In this document: positions 32,175-43,836 of the stretch, in pieces | Layout of the letters: every line of letters begins with the position of its first letter | Numbering within the stretch: the first letter of the stretch is position 1 | Source of the DNA: Cercis canadensis | Taxonomy: Eukaryota; Streptophyta; Magnoliopsida; Fabales; Fabaceae | Length of the DNA stretch: 64,000 nt | Assembly (NCBI GenBank): GCA_003255065.1 | Contig: QAOA01007732.1 | Span: 1-64,000 of the forward strand | Reading direction: 5' to 3' | Notes under the pieces: model-generated | What the model was told of the DNA's origin: nothing | What the model saw: only the letters and a program-made list of their open reading frames with translations | Database searches by the model: none | Position numbers and translations under genes: made by a program

Positions 32175-33972
32175 CTTTCTTTTTTCCTTTAAAATCTTCA
32201 TTTAAGCGTTTGTCAAACTAAAATGGAATCAGGCAATATTTTTCAGCTAAGACATGGTGTTTTGTTTTTCTGTTTATCACTAACAGCTCATGCATTTGAC
32301 TGAGATCCCATTTTTTGCCCTTTGGAATTTTCCAATAATTTCTGGTTTTCCATGAATAAACATGACTACATTTTCCGGAATTATTATGACAATGGCATTC
32401 TCATGGTAATAACTAAACTGAAAAACTCAGGCAAACAAGGAAAAAAAAAAAAAAGAGTTAAAAACGACCATTTTCAGTTCATATCTTTTTTGTTTGGTTA
32501 GGTGCTTGTCACTAAAAACTAATATTAGTTTTCCAAACTTAGAAACAAAAATTCATCAATGTTTGATTTCATCAATGTTTGAGAAATATAGCAGTTATGA
32601 TGCACCTAAGCAAGTTGGGTCAATAAAAAGAATGGGGGGAGCAGCACGTGCATCAGGTTTTTGACAATCTGCAATGAGGACAAAAATTGGAACAAGAGTT
32701 TCACTCACACCCAACCTCTCATTTATATTGAAGACCATCATCTTAGATATGGTTATGATGCCAAAATCTGGAGGCAGCAGGTACTCTGTAACCAGGGGAA
32801 TAATTTCAAATAATCATTTAATACAGCTAAGTTAGAGCTCAGAGAAGCTGTGGTGGATAAAGATAGGCACATGTTGCTGCTCTTGACACATTAGCATAAT
32901 AGTCTTTGGTTTGGTTTGGTTTTGAGTACATTGCTCTCTCCACTTACATCACTGTTTGATATCTTATAATAAATCTGGATAACATATATATATTCAGTTT
33001 CTTTTCTGTTTTTTGTTATCAAAACCGGAATTGATTGTGCTGACCTGACTCAATGTGGGTCTTGTAAGGGGATCTCAGTCATCATGTTCTGGTCCTTGCT
33101 TCTACATCAAAATTGACATTCTGAGCTGATTTGTGAGCTTGGGGTTGGGAAGGTCAGTTTCAGTTAGATGCAGGCAACAGCAAGAAATTTTTGTTAAATC
33201 CATTTGATTTCTGATTAGACATTCTTTAATGTTTTCTGACAGACAGTAATGTTTTTTGGGCTCACATGGTCAACCACAATCATATGCCATGTCCCAGACT
33301 CCCAGAGTTTGATATTGAGATTGTAAATGGGATTTACCTCTTCTTTTCTTCCTCTTTCAACTCCTAAACTTCCAACCCTCATTGACTTTCTTTCATGAAT
33401 CTTTTGATGACGTTACCTCTGATTAGATCCTGTCCTCAAACAGAATCTTATAGACAAGCCATTTTTGTAATCCTTCCTTATTCTTTTTACTTTTCTTCCA
33501 TCTTTTTACCAATATTAATATTAATAACCTTTCTTTTTCCTCGAATCTTGAATACTCTGTAACCATGTTTTTTCTCTTTTCTGGAATGCCACTCTCGCAA
33601 CTAATCTTCACTACAAACATAGAAAAGCACAAGGACAACTGTAAACAGAATATGGTACTACTATTCACATGATTTTTGATAGTCACGCAGAGAGGCACAG
33701 TGAGAGATTAACATAATAACTTTATATTCCTTTCTAGCAGATAATAGCTTAATACATCAGAAATAGATATTTAACCCCTCCCCCCCCAAAAAAAAAAGAA
33801 GATATGATGGAGCATGGAAACGGAAGTAACAGTACCCTGGTAGAGGATGCTGCTGGTATTGTCCTATGGAACAGAAACTACAACTACTACTGTTGACTCT
33901 GATTTTACACAAAAACAAAAAAAGAACAAAAGAGTCCTAGTGGGGTCATGATACTTGTTTCGTCCAAGCTGA
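31222..33972. other. Intergenic region between FACE2 and ZPR3-like genes
   Basis: No gene is recognised. It contains poly-A/T tracts, the AT microsatellite at 32132-32160, and presumably the 3' UTRs of the two convergent genes at its ends. Confidence 0.6.
32132..32160. repeat. (AT)n microsatellite
   Basis: About 14 AT dinucleotides are followed directly by a poly-T tract. Confidence 0.9.
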
Positions 33973-34200
33973 TTAATTGCTGGAACTGGAAGCATTTTGG
34001 TTGGAACTTGAGCTGAGATTCAGGTCAAGAATAGTGCTGGGAGCATTGCCTTCCACATTACCCTTGGAGAGCTTCTGTTTCAGTTCAGACAGCAGGGCCT
34101 GATTCTCTTGATTCAGAAGCTGAGCTTTCTTCCTTAGCCTCTCATTCTCTTTCATTATGTAGCAGTTCTGTAAGTACAGCTTTGAGTTCAGCCTTTCCAT
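33973..34200 (-). CDS. ZPR3: LITTLE ZIPPER 3/4-like protein
   Basis: This is a 75-residue protein that is little more than a leucine zipper. ZPR proteins pair with class III HD-ZIP transcription factors through their zippers and give dimers that cannot bind DNA, which limits meristem and adaxial leaf development. The block MERLNSKLYLQNCYIMKENE followed by RLRKKAQLLNQENQALLSEL is very close to Arabidopsis ZPR3 and ZPR4. Heptad Leu/Ile/Met run through residues 4-44. The tail is Ser/Asn-rich with ILDLNLSS, which resembles an EAR-type repression motif (LxLxL). The start chosen is the ATG at 34200. The frame stays open for 12 codons upstream to a splice acceptor at 34236, so an N-terminal extension is possible but no upstream coding exon was found. 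Confidence 0.9.
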   Translation of the reverse strand: MERLNSKLYLQNCYIMKENERLRKKAQLLNQENQALLSELKQKLSKGNVEGNAPSTILDLNLSSSSNQNASSSSN

Positions 34201-35540
34201 CACTAACAAAGAATCCTCACAACTAATTGTGTTGCCCTGAAACCAAAAACAACATTATCAGAACACAGGATCTTCAGATATATAATTAACTCTGCTCAAA
34301 TTGTAAGACAGCACATGAATCCCCATTACATAAAAAAGAGCACTCAAGGTATGATTGGGAAAGGAAGAAAAAAGAAACTCGTGAGTAACAAGAATTGCAT
34401 GTTATCATAAACAATAAAACAGATTAAAGAGAAAACAACAGAATCACCTTAAAAACTGATTGAAATGCAAAAGAAAAAATATAAGTAAGCTTGCTTGTGA
34501 ATGAATATGTTGCTTTCTGAATTGCTTTGGTAGATATAATTATGACACTTAAACGAAGAAGCCAATGGCAACAGGCAAAAGCATAGCAGGTGGAGGCCAG
34601 AACAATTGAGTCCTTTGGACCACCCTGTCAAATAAATAGAGCATATGGGTTGTCTGAAGAATTAAAGAAGGAGATACACAAATGGAATAACAGTTGTCCA
34701 AACCTGTACTCACTTGAAAGTTGAAAGCAGAAAAAAAAAATCATTTCTTTCGGCTGTCCCAATGGAGAAGAAAAGGATAAAGGTCATACATTAAAAAAAA
34801 ACAAAAAAAAAAACGACAAGCTTCAGTCTAAGATCTTGTGTGTGTTTGTATGTCTATGTATAAACATAAACATAGTTGTTCTTGCACTTACACGCATATT
34901 AGAGACATTGCAATTTTTAATACCAGAAGACTCTGACAAAAAGTTATTTAAAAAAAGGAAAAATAAGATATATAATAAAGAAAAGGAGGTTCGGTAGAGC
35001 TAGAGAAAGACAAAGAAACCATTGACACAGTTTTTTAATTAAATAAAAAATCAAGGAAAAACAAATGCTATAGAATCCATAGGGAAAAGATTCAAAAGGA
35101 AAACATTCCTTCCACAAAATAAGGCAGAGTCAGTAAAGTAAGAGAAGAGAAACCACATTTGAGATTCCCATACAGAAAACTAGAAGAAGCCAAACAGAAA
35201 CAGAGCAAAGCATTTCTGGGCTTGTGGTACAGATATAGAAGGAGAACAAGTTAACCCAAATTTTACATGCAATAGCCTGAAATGGGACTCAATCTACAAC
35301 CTCATGTGTATCTTTGTTAGTGAAAGTATGCAGGAAAATAAAACAGAAGAGAGAGAGAGAGAGAGACAGAAACAGAGAGGTGGGGGCCTCTGTCTTTCTC
35401 TATAGAACTTTTTCGAAAAAGATCACCTTTTTGAAGGAAGTTGGGTGAGAGAGAGCTTTGGTGGACGAAGCACAATCGGGATTGTGGAAGAAGGAGTAAC
35501 AGTGAAAAAGGAAGAGTTTGTGAAGGGAAGTGAGGGACAA
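34201..35540 (-). other. 5' leader and leader intron of the ZPR3-like gene
   Basis: A splice acceptor (TTTGGTTTCAG, ending at 34237) precedes the coding exon. A TATA box lies at 35561-35567. The leader exon near 35400-35535 is CT-rich and has no ATG. A possible donor is AAAAAG-GTGATC near 35427. The intron would be about 1.2 kb. Confidence 0.55.
35347..35366. repeat. (GA)n microsatellite
   Basis: A GA run of about 10 units lies in the leader region of the ZPR3-like gene; it reads CT on the coding strand. Confidence 0.85.
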
Positions 35541-35560
35541 AGGGAACAATGAGGGTGTTA

Positions 35561-35567
35561 ATTTATA
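35561..35567 (-). promoter_or_regulatory. TATA box of the ZPR3-like gene
   Basis: The minus strand reads CTCTATAAATTAAC. This predicts a transcription start near 35530, about 1.3 kb before the start codon. Confidence 0.6.
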
Positions 35568-35699
35568 GAGCAAAAGAGCAGAGAGGAAGAGAAAAAGAAA
35601 CAGAGGATGAGGGAAAAAAAAGAGAGAGAGAGACATGAGGGGAGGGGGGGGGGGGACGTGCCTCTCCTCTCTCTGACACAACAATCATGCATGTGTAAG

Positions 35700-38600
35700 C
35701 ATGGAAGGCGGCCGGTTAAGACCCTAAAAGATTTCATGTTTCGGTTCTATGATGATGGTTATGGCGTCATGTGAATGATGATGGTTTTTTTATTTTATTT
35801 TATTTTTATTTTGTGCTGCTTCTTCTTCCTCGAGTTAAGATTTTAAGGAAGGAGGAGAAGGTGGGGGCATAATCGGAATAAAATTGGGCATTATGGATAG
35901 GAGAGGGACAATAATGGGGCTTTCAGCTAGGGTTTGTAAAATGATGGTGGGCTAGGCCGTCCCAAGATTCGCAATGATGGTTTGGATTGGGTCCGAAACC
36001 ACCATCAGCACCCTTCCTTACCCCCTCTCCCCTATCATCAATTACTCTTTTGTTTTATTTATGCTGCGGTTCTTCTATTTTTAGCCCTCTTTTTATTTAT
36101 ATAGTTTTCACTTTGATTTTGTAATTTTCATGTGTTGGGAACTGTTGGCAGTAATCATTCTCATTGCCGTAATGTTTTCCTTCCTTTTGTTGAAAATGGC
36201 GGTTTTTGTGCATTGAGACTTGAGAGGAGCCACTTGCTTGTGGACTTGTCTCTATGCCACTACTTGTATTTATCATTCTTTCCCATAATTATATCTGTCT
36301 TTTACACTTGAGTGATACCAAATTTTGTTCGTGTAGGGATAAGTTTAGTGCGCCAAGTCCTAGGCCAAGTGCAATCAACAATCTTAGGCTTTTTACAAGA
36401 ATTGGGCATGTTATGTATTCTCTCTATATGCTTAGGAGAGTGCCTTTTTAACAAACCCAAATGTGAAATCATTAAAAGGGTTCCACAGAAAGGGCAAAAA
36501 AGAAAAAGGATAGCAAGCCAAGAGTGTTATGCAATGCACTGTCATTATACTAAAGCAAAGCTTGTTTTTGCACAAATTCCTTCTTAGAATCTAATCAGTT
36601 TTTTATTTATTTATTTAGTGCTTATCTTACCTTTACCCTATGACTTTGAGCGTTTTTGCACAATTGATGGTATTTTGTTTTACGTTATTATAATCATGAT
36701 TATAACCCAACCTAGTATCATAAGCAAAGCGCTCTTTTTCTTGCCAAATTCAGGAGATGAACTTGAAATAATTGGAAGAAGGGTTGGATGAGAGTTGGGG
36801 CCAGCCAGCCCTTAAATCTCTCATGGGTTATGAGTAGCATAACGTGAAACATCATGTTTCACACATTGTTTTTTTTATGCCTCTTTCCTTCTGATTGAAA
36901 TTGTCAATCTATTCATGGGTGACCCCTCGTGGAGCTCGTTCCTCTCAAACTCTCAACTCTCTTGTTTAGGACTTTCCTTGCATCAATCTATATTGTCTAA
37001 TTATAGGGATTCGCTGCCTCTTTCTCAAATTACTTTTTTCTCCTTAACGGTCATTTTCTTTCCACACCACATTACCACATATATATAGCTGGCTGAATGT
37101 GCCAGTCTTTTTAACTAAAACGAAATTCTTCCTTCTAAGTTATGATCTTTTCCACCCTAAATGCACTATCCATAAATAGACACGTGTTTAAGCCAATCAA
37201 ATCGTTTCTCTTTCTTCTTTTTTTTTTTCTTTTAAATTATTCGATAGACTTAGCCTATCACATGCTTTGTACCATAATTTAAGTTGTATAAAGTATTTAA
37301 CTTTGTGTCATTCACGCGTCTATTCACACAATTTTATCGACCGAGTCTACTTAAAAATTCACAGATTGCATCTACTTAAAAACCACAAGAAACCAAAAAA
37401 GAGTAATCGAAATCAGTTTTAGTAGAATCATTAAGCTCCTCATTAATCTCATGCACTAGGCTACCCCATTTCCTTTATCAACAAAAAACCACATTAGCTA
37501 GCGACTTCCTCGTGCTCTGCATGATTTAGTTGTTAAGCCAAATAGATGGAAAAAGTACTTGGGCCAAAATTTAAGAGTGTATCCAATTAGAGTACATTAC
37601 AAAGAAAATTTTGAGTGTGTAAATGTTTGTCCCATATTTTACCACGTAGAGGTGTGGCCAAGGTGAGGCTCAACCAAAATTCTAGGCTCAGCGTGTGCTA
37701 TCAGATGTTCAAACAAAGTTCACTGCCCCAACATGTGCTTTGCTCTGGTCAACAAACAACCCATATGGGATATGAGATCCAAATAATAATGGTCCAGTCA
37801 AACAAACAAAGACCAAAGTATAAGGAGGCAAAAGGGTATCTCTGAAAGCCATAAGAATATAACATAGGTACTAAATTGGCGTAAATGCTTGAATGAATCT
37901 AATAAAAGGGGTTGTAAATCTGGCAGAAACAAACAATGATGGCCAGCCACTATAATAATGGTTCTCTTTCCTTAGTAATCCATTCAACCCCCTCTTAAAT
38001 AACCATTTTGCCTTTTCCCCTGCAAAACTGAATTACCCCCCCCCGCGGTTGAATAATTTAATGAAAAATTGGGGCTTTCATGATTTAAGGGTTTTTTTTT
38101 ATATTTTCTTCTTAATAAATGTGTATGACAGTGCTCAAGAGTTTTTTTTTGCATGGCCACAGATATAACTGGCACTCATGAATACCCATCATCATATACC
38201 TTACCTATAATTACAATTATGCAGAGTGGTAATGACCCATCTTTATTTTTACCAAGGAAACAAAAAAAGAAAAAAGAAAAGAGATGATTACATCACCCCG
38301 TGAGAAGCAAAGTAACTGATTCGTGGAGCATCATGGACCAACACACGTGAAGGCATTGAAATTTCATCCTATAGTCATTTCTGCTCATAATGGGTGAACG
38401 TGTGATTTCATTGGCAAGAGAGAGATCTGTTGGTGACCCACAGGTAATGAGTTGGAGAAGAAACCAAAGGCATGGGAATGGATGGGGTGGTGTTTAAACT
38501 TTAACCAGACCAAGGTCAAAGGGCATGACTTCATCAATATTGCAAGCCTTTAACTCTCCCCGTTACTTATTTTCTGAGGTCATTTTTAATGATTTCGCAT

Positions 38601-40190
38601 AATACCAATCCCTGCATAGCTAATGATGAATTTTTTACATTATTACGGTCCGTAAGTGCATTGAACCCTACACGTGAGCTTAGGGTTTTGATCAAATTTT
38701 TTAGGGTGGTGAGGGGTAACTCCAGGGGACCACTAGTAGGAAACACCATTCTTCAACGCCCTTGTGTTCACACACCCATAGCTATGCAGGTGGCCTACTC
38801 TTATTAGCCCTAACCAAATTTATCTTTTCATTGGGACATTTTTTTACTTCTTATTGGATTGGATGCATGATATGAAAGAATTAAACAGGACATTTTTCCA
38901 CTTCTTATTAGATGCGTAGAAGCATCCTCATCATGAATCATGATCTAGGGGTAAAGTTCACTCTCAAATGGTTTAGAACTAATTTGAGGGAGCACCTCTT
39001 AGAGACTACCTAAGCTGAGAAATAAAACTATGATCTACCTCTTTTTGTAGTGGTTTTACACGAGTATAAATTCCTATAGTAACGCTCAAGTAAAACTTTC
39101 ACTTACTGATAATTTCATCATACCCTATTGTATGTCAAAAAAAAAAAAGATAAGAAAAGAAGAAATAATCATGCAGCGACTTGATATGTTACCCTATCCT
39201 ATAATTGAGCCATAATATATTATATAAAAAAGCACGTGGCATGACTTTCTCTGTATCCCTTTTGCTTCTCTTGCTAAAAACCATTTTTGTCTTCTTCCTT
39301 GCTATCAATTGAACTCTTCTATGTGGAATCAATGGAGATTTCAATTCAGTGTGGGTTAATTTTCACAGTGCTCTTAATACTAAAGTAAAATGCTTGAGCA
39401 TAATAAAGAGATAAGAATACATTTTCTCATTTATATGAAATCTATGACATACGTAGCTGCGTAAACAACAAATCCATGACACAGAAATGCTTATCAAATG
39501 AATTTGCCAAACTAAAATGCTATTTACTACTTCCAAGTCTTTCCGAAAATTGATCCGTACTTTCAAATCATTCCTATTTTCATTCTACCACAGGGCAATT
39601 CAGTCACATATGTTGTTTATCCACAATAAACATAGCGATTGGCAAGAGATGAAACCTTCATGATTTTGGAGCATAACTAGCAATCTAGCATAGGCTGTAT
39701 AGCTGCTCTGTTTAAATTTCAATGCTTCCGTAATTACTGATCCAATCTACAAGTGGATGCTGTAAGCTCCTACGCTCATGGTAGCTTTTATAAAGTTATC
39801 GCTAAGGAAAAGAAAATCGTCCCGCTTTAAAAAGTTTTCAGACGCCATTATACCTTTAATCCATCATCCACGGGGGGCCATGCCAATTGTTACTACTTTA
39901 TCCATTTTCATTTGGTAGAGTAATCTAATTTGTCAACTCACAGAATTGCAACTTCACATCACAGTTAAAAGTGTAATCACAAACAAGAACATCAACATAT
40001 TTGACTTCTTTTTAGAAACATCGTTATGGTACCAAAAGAAAATGCTCGTGTTTTAGGATGCATGCAAAGGAGGCAAAAATGCCTTTAATTACCACAGGAA
40101 AATTATTACAACCTATGAATGAATGAAACGTTGATAAGCAGCTGGGTATTATGAGTGTCAACGAGATTTCAACTAAAAACAGTAACTATC
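35700..40190. other. Intergenic region, no recognised gene
   Basis: 4.5 kb of AT-rich sequence with only short chance frames. The first 600 bp lie upstream of the ZPR3-like gene and may hold its control sites, for example GTAATCATT near 36152, which resembles half of an HD-ZIP III site (weak). Confidence 0.55.
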
Positions 40191-42700
40191 TCACTTGGCT
40201 TGTGGTTGTGCAGCAATCTAGTCGATGATGGTTGAAATTTTGTAGGCTTCATTATCATCAGGGAACAGGGATGTCAACCGCAAATTCTGCTTCCACAGCT
40301 TTCAATATTTCCGCACCATCCAAACTATCCAGTCGCAAGTCGCTTTTAAAACTTGCTGTTGCACTGACCTGTAAGATAACTTCAATTTTTTTTTTCTCAA
40401 TGGCATATTTATACGTTCGAGAAGAAATAATGCCGTAAATAGGAAAGAAGAAATAAATCTATATTGTGAAAATTACAGAGCTTAGAAGCTTAGGCATCTC
40501 AATTATAAAGCAAAAATTCCCACAAGATTTCATTAATCCTTCTCATGATCAATGGCAATTCACATTTTAATATCTAAAGCCCTCAGTCTCCTTATTTCAA
40601 TAACTAACGATGAGACATTTATTCGGGGCATGGAGTGAGGAGGGGAAGAACAAAAGGACATGTCATGTTTGCTACTCGTAATATATTATACCAGTCACTC
40701 ACATAATAAAATGTCGAATCAAACTTTTTTGAAGCAAAAATAGACTGAACCAAAAGCTTGGGAATAATATTGAAAATCGAGTGAGTGAATGTTGAAGGGA
40801 AAAAAAATAGAACCGTTTTTTATAAAACCTCTCTAAATACTATGAGTAGAAATCAAGACAGTCTAACACACTAGCATTGTCTTTAATGGCCAGACTAAAT
40901 ACTAGCTCACTAGGCATAAGATTTTCATGGAAATGGGCAATGGCTACCTCCCACTCTGTAGCCTTCCTTGGCCTCCAATTGAACAAAAGCAATACTTTTT
41001 TCCCCTTTCTTAGATCTATATTAGGAAAAGTAGTTCCTAGAGTAGATGAAAGGATAAAAATCCCATTACCAGCACTCATATTTTCCCATTTTCATGCAGG
41101 CATGGAAGAGGAGAAATTTTATACCAACAAGGAACAACCAAGGAGCCATTTATAGCAACTTTTTATTATCCTATTGTAGGAAGGCTTACAGCCAAAGTAT
41201 GGCAAGCAGATGTCAACATTGAAAATAACCTTTATTTTGGATAACCAATAGACAGGGTGATTTTTCATCTTTATTTTTTCATGTTTCCTTTTATTCACAA
41301 ATACGTGTGAGGTGGCTGTTATCACTCAATTATACATTTTGCCTAAACGATACAGGCTGTATAAATCCACAGATCCAGCACATGATACGAAATTGAGTTT
41401 TGAACTGAGACATACACAAAGTTATTCACATAGGCTGAAGATAACCTATTTGTCTAACGGAAATCCTGTTATATACATCAAAAACGACATCTATGCAGAT
41501 TCTGAGATTTGTCCGAGTATTTTTTAAATAACACTTGCAAACTCAAGATACATGCTTTCTCACAGTAATTTGGGTAATTAACATTCTCAAGACAAATAGC
41601 AGCAAAATTTTCAATCATGTTTATTAGAAAATTACATGCAATTAGCCACCTGAAATTTTATGTTATCTAACATGACTACAACTGGGATATCAGATTCTAT
41701 AATTACTTACCTACAGTTTAATTGAAAGGCCTTTGCGCCTAAAGCAGCATACACAGAAGTGAATGAACAAACATCAAAGCAAGAGAAGAGCTACTGACAA
41801 ATGACAGTCAAAAAAAGAAAAATATTTGGACAGCAGCTAAAAAAGTGAGTGCAGTTGCCTGCACTCTTCTAGAAATGATCCCATATTCTTTGTCGCTTGA
41901 TGTGAGGTCTCACAAGGTGCATCCATTATGAAACGACCGTTTTCTTATTGGAGATGTTAGGTTCAATCAGTAATCAAATGTATGACTTTGTCTTGTGTAT
42001 GGTTCGTCTACAATTAAGATCTATAAATTTTGAGCTTTAAGTTGGTCACGTACGTATCCTTGAAGACAAAGACATGCATGCTTATGGTGAACGGTCATAA
42101 TAAACAATCAACTTCCACATCATAGAACCTAGGTGGCTTTATGAATGATGATACTACACAACCTCCCTTCCCTGATAGGAAAAATCAAGTTCTTAACTTT
42201 AATTACTCTGTCTCTTTCAAAATGAATGCCATATAACCTTTTTATCAAAAAAATCACATTACTAGCACAAACTCTACATATGTTGTAAATTAAGGGCATA
42301 CTACACATTTAAGCTCATAGAAAAATATATGCGTTTATAATTACTAAAATTTACGATTAAGAACCCTCTTATCTTAAAAGTGTATTCAAGATTGCAACAT
42401 GTATATTTCCAATTTGTGCCATTGGTGCAGAATTGAAATTAGATGAATTAAATTACAAGATAGATACCTTGGCGGGATTGATGAAAGGGATAGATTTTAG
42501 AAGATTTACAACACGGTAGGTGATTTCCTCCTTTTGTAGGAGAGGGAAATAAGCCGATGCTGACTGAGAAAAAAACCCTAGTTCCACAGATGAACACTAG
42601 CACAGGTCCATCGAGGGTGTGCATGCGACATTGAAGATTCGCGAAGAAGAAAAGGATGACGAATCATTGAAGATGACCTGAGAACTCGAACGGCCTGCAT
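40191..42700 (-). pseudogene. Mitochondrial acyl carrier protein (mtACP) pseudogene
   Basis: Mitochondrial ACP carries acyl chains on a phosphopantetheine arm for lipoate and fatty acid synthesis and for complex I assembly. On the minus strand a first exon (42700-42468) begins MQAVRVLRSSSMIRHPFLLR, a plausible transit peptide. After a frameshift near the T-run at about 42575 it continues KEEITYRVVNLLKSIPFINP and ends AAG-GTATCT. A 2.1-kb intron follows. The second exon (40368-40191) gives VSATASFKSDLRLDSLDGAE, with the serine of the LDSLD attachment motif, then EFAVDIP. An extra C shifts the frame; the next frame gives PDDNEAYKISTIID, then TAG, then IAAQPQAK and TGA. Two frameshifts and one stop make it a probable pseudogene. 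Retained introns indicate DNA-level duplication rather than retrocopying. Confidence 0.75.
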
Positions 42701-43019
42701 TTTCAGTGTAACGCTCACTGTTTCTCTATGCTGTCGCTCTCCGTCTGCAATCAGTTCAGATTGTTTACGGGAAATTTGAAAGGTGCGTTTAAAGGTGGTG
42801 ATTTGTTTTTTTCCCTTGGGCCTGGGGGTGGTTGGGTTTTGGATAGGCTGTCTGATGCCATTGCTAAGCCCAAAAACAAAAAGCTCCCAAGGATAGGACA
42901 AAATATCACCTCTCGGCAAAAACACAAAAAAAAAAAATACCAAAATAAAAACTAAAAACTCGAATATACCATATGATAAAATGATGAACTATTATATATA
43001 ATTAAAAACAAGCCAAATG

Positions 43020-43190
43020 AGTATGTCATATTACATTGAGGTAGTAAATATACGTAATTTTTATATTTTATTAGATATAAATATAATTTATTTTATTTTC
43101 TCAAATAAATTTAAAAATAATTAATTTGTATACATGTCATTCACATATTGGTTATTATCATATGGTATGACATATTACATAAATACAAAA
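43020..43190 (+). repeat. AT-rich dispersed repeat, copy A
   Basis: It shares ACGTAATTTTTATATTTTAT, CTTAAAAATAATTAATTT-like and ATGTCATTCA blocks in the same order with 43461-43640 and 62420-62565. It is probably a MITE or other short element; the ends are unclear. Confidence 0.6.
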
Positions 43191-43460
43191 AAGTATCTAA
43201 AAAATCTCTAATTAAAAATAAAATGAATTATTTAATTTTAAGTATAGTATAGGATTAGTTATGCTACGAAATAAACCCTACTTGTGAACTATTTTCAACT
43301 ACGATTTTTTGTATATAAAAAACTCTCAAGACCAAAAAAAAAAAAGAATTAACTTGATATATTATTTTTTTCTTGAAAGAACTAGATGATTGAGTTCCCG
43401 ATATTTTTTGGTTAACAGTTACATTAAATAAAAATATAAATGAAGATTCTATGATACTAC

Positions 43461-43640
43461 ATGTGTATGTCATATTACATTGAAGTGTCAAGTATACGTA
43501 ATTTTTATATTTTATTTGATATAAAATTAATTTATTTTATTTACTCAAAAAAACTTAAAAATAATTAATTTATACACATTTCATTTACAAATTAGCTATT
43601 CTTATGTAGTATAGCATATAATAAAATATCTAATAAACTT
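43461..43640 (+). repeat. AT-rich dispersed repeat, copy B
   Basis: Second copy of the family, in direct orientation about 440 bp from copy A. Confidence 0.6.
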
Positions 43641-43836
43641 CCAAATATAAAAAAGGTGCACAAACAAATTCTTTTACACCAACCCCAAAATAATATCCTT
43701 TTTTAAAAAATTTATTTTCATACGTTGACATGGTGATGATTTGGACATACAACAGTGTTGGTCCAACATTTTTTACTTGCAAGTAGCTAGGTGCATTTTA
43801 TATTATTTTGACGGTTGCATGTATAGAGAGAGAGTA

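Larger units (their letters stand above)
42701..43836. other. Intergenic region with AT-rich dispersed repeats
   Basis: No gene is seen. Two copies of an AT-rich repeat (about 43020-43190 and 43461-43640) lie here; a third is at 62420-62565. Confidence 0.6.

Noticed and set aside
40840..41079. Minus-strand frame of 79 codons within the mtACP pseudogene intron
   Set aside because: No family, no promoter or splice context; its length is possible by chance.
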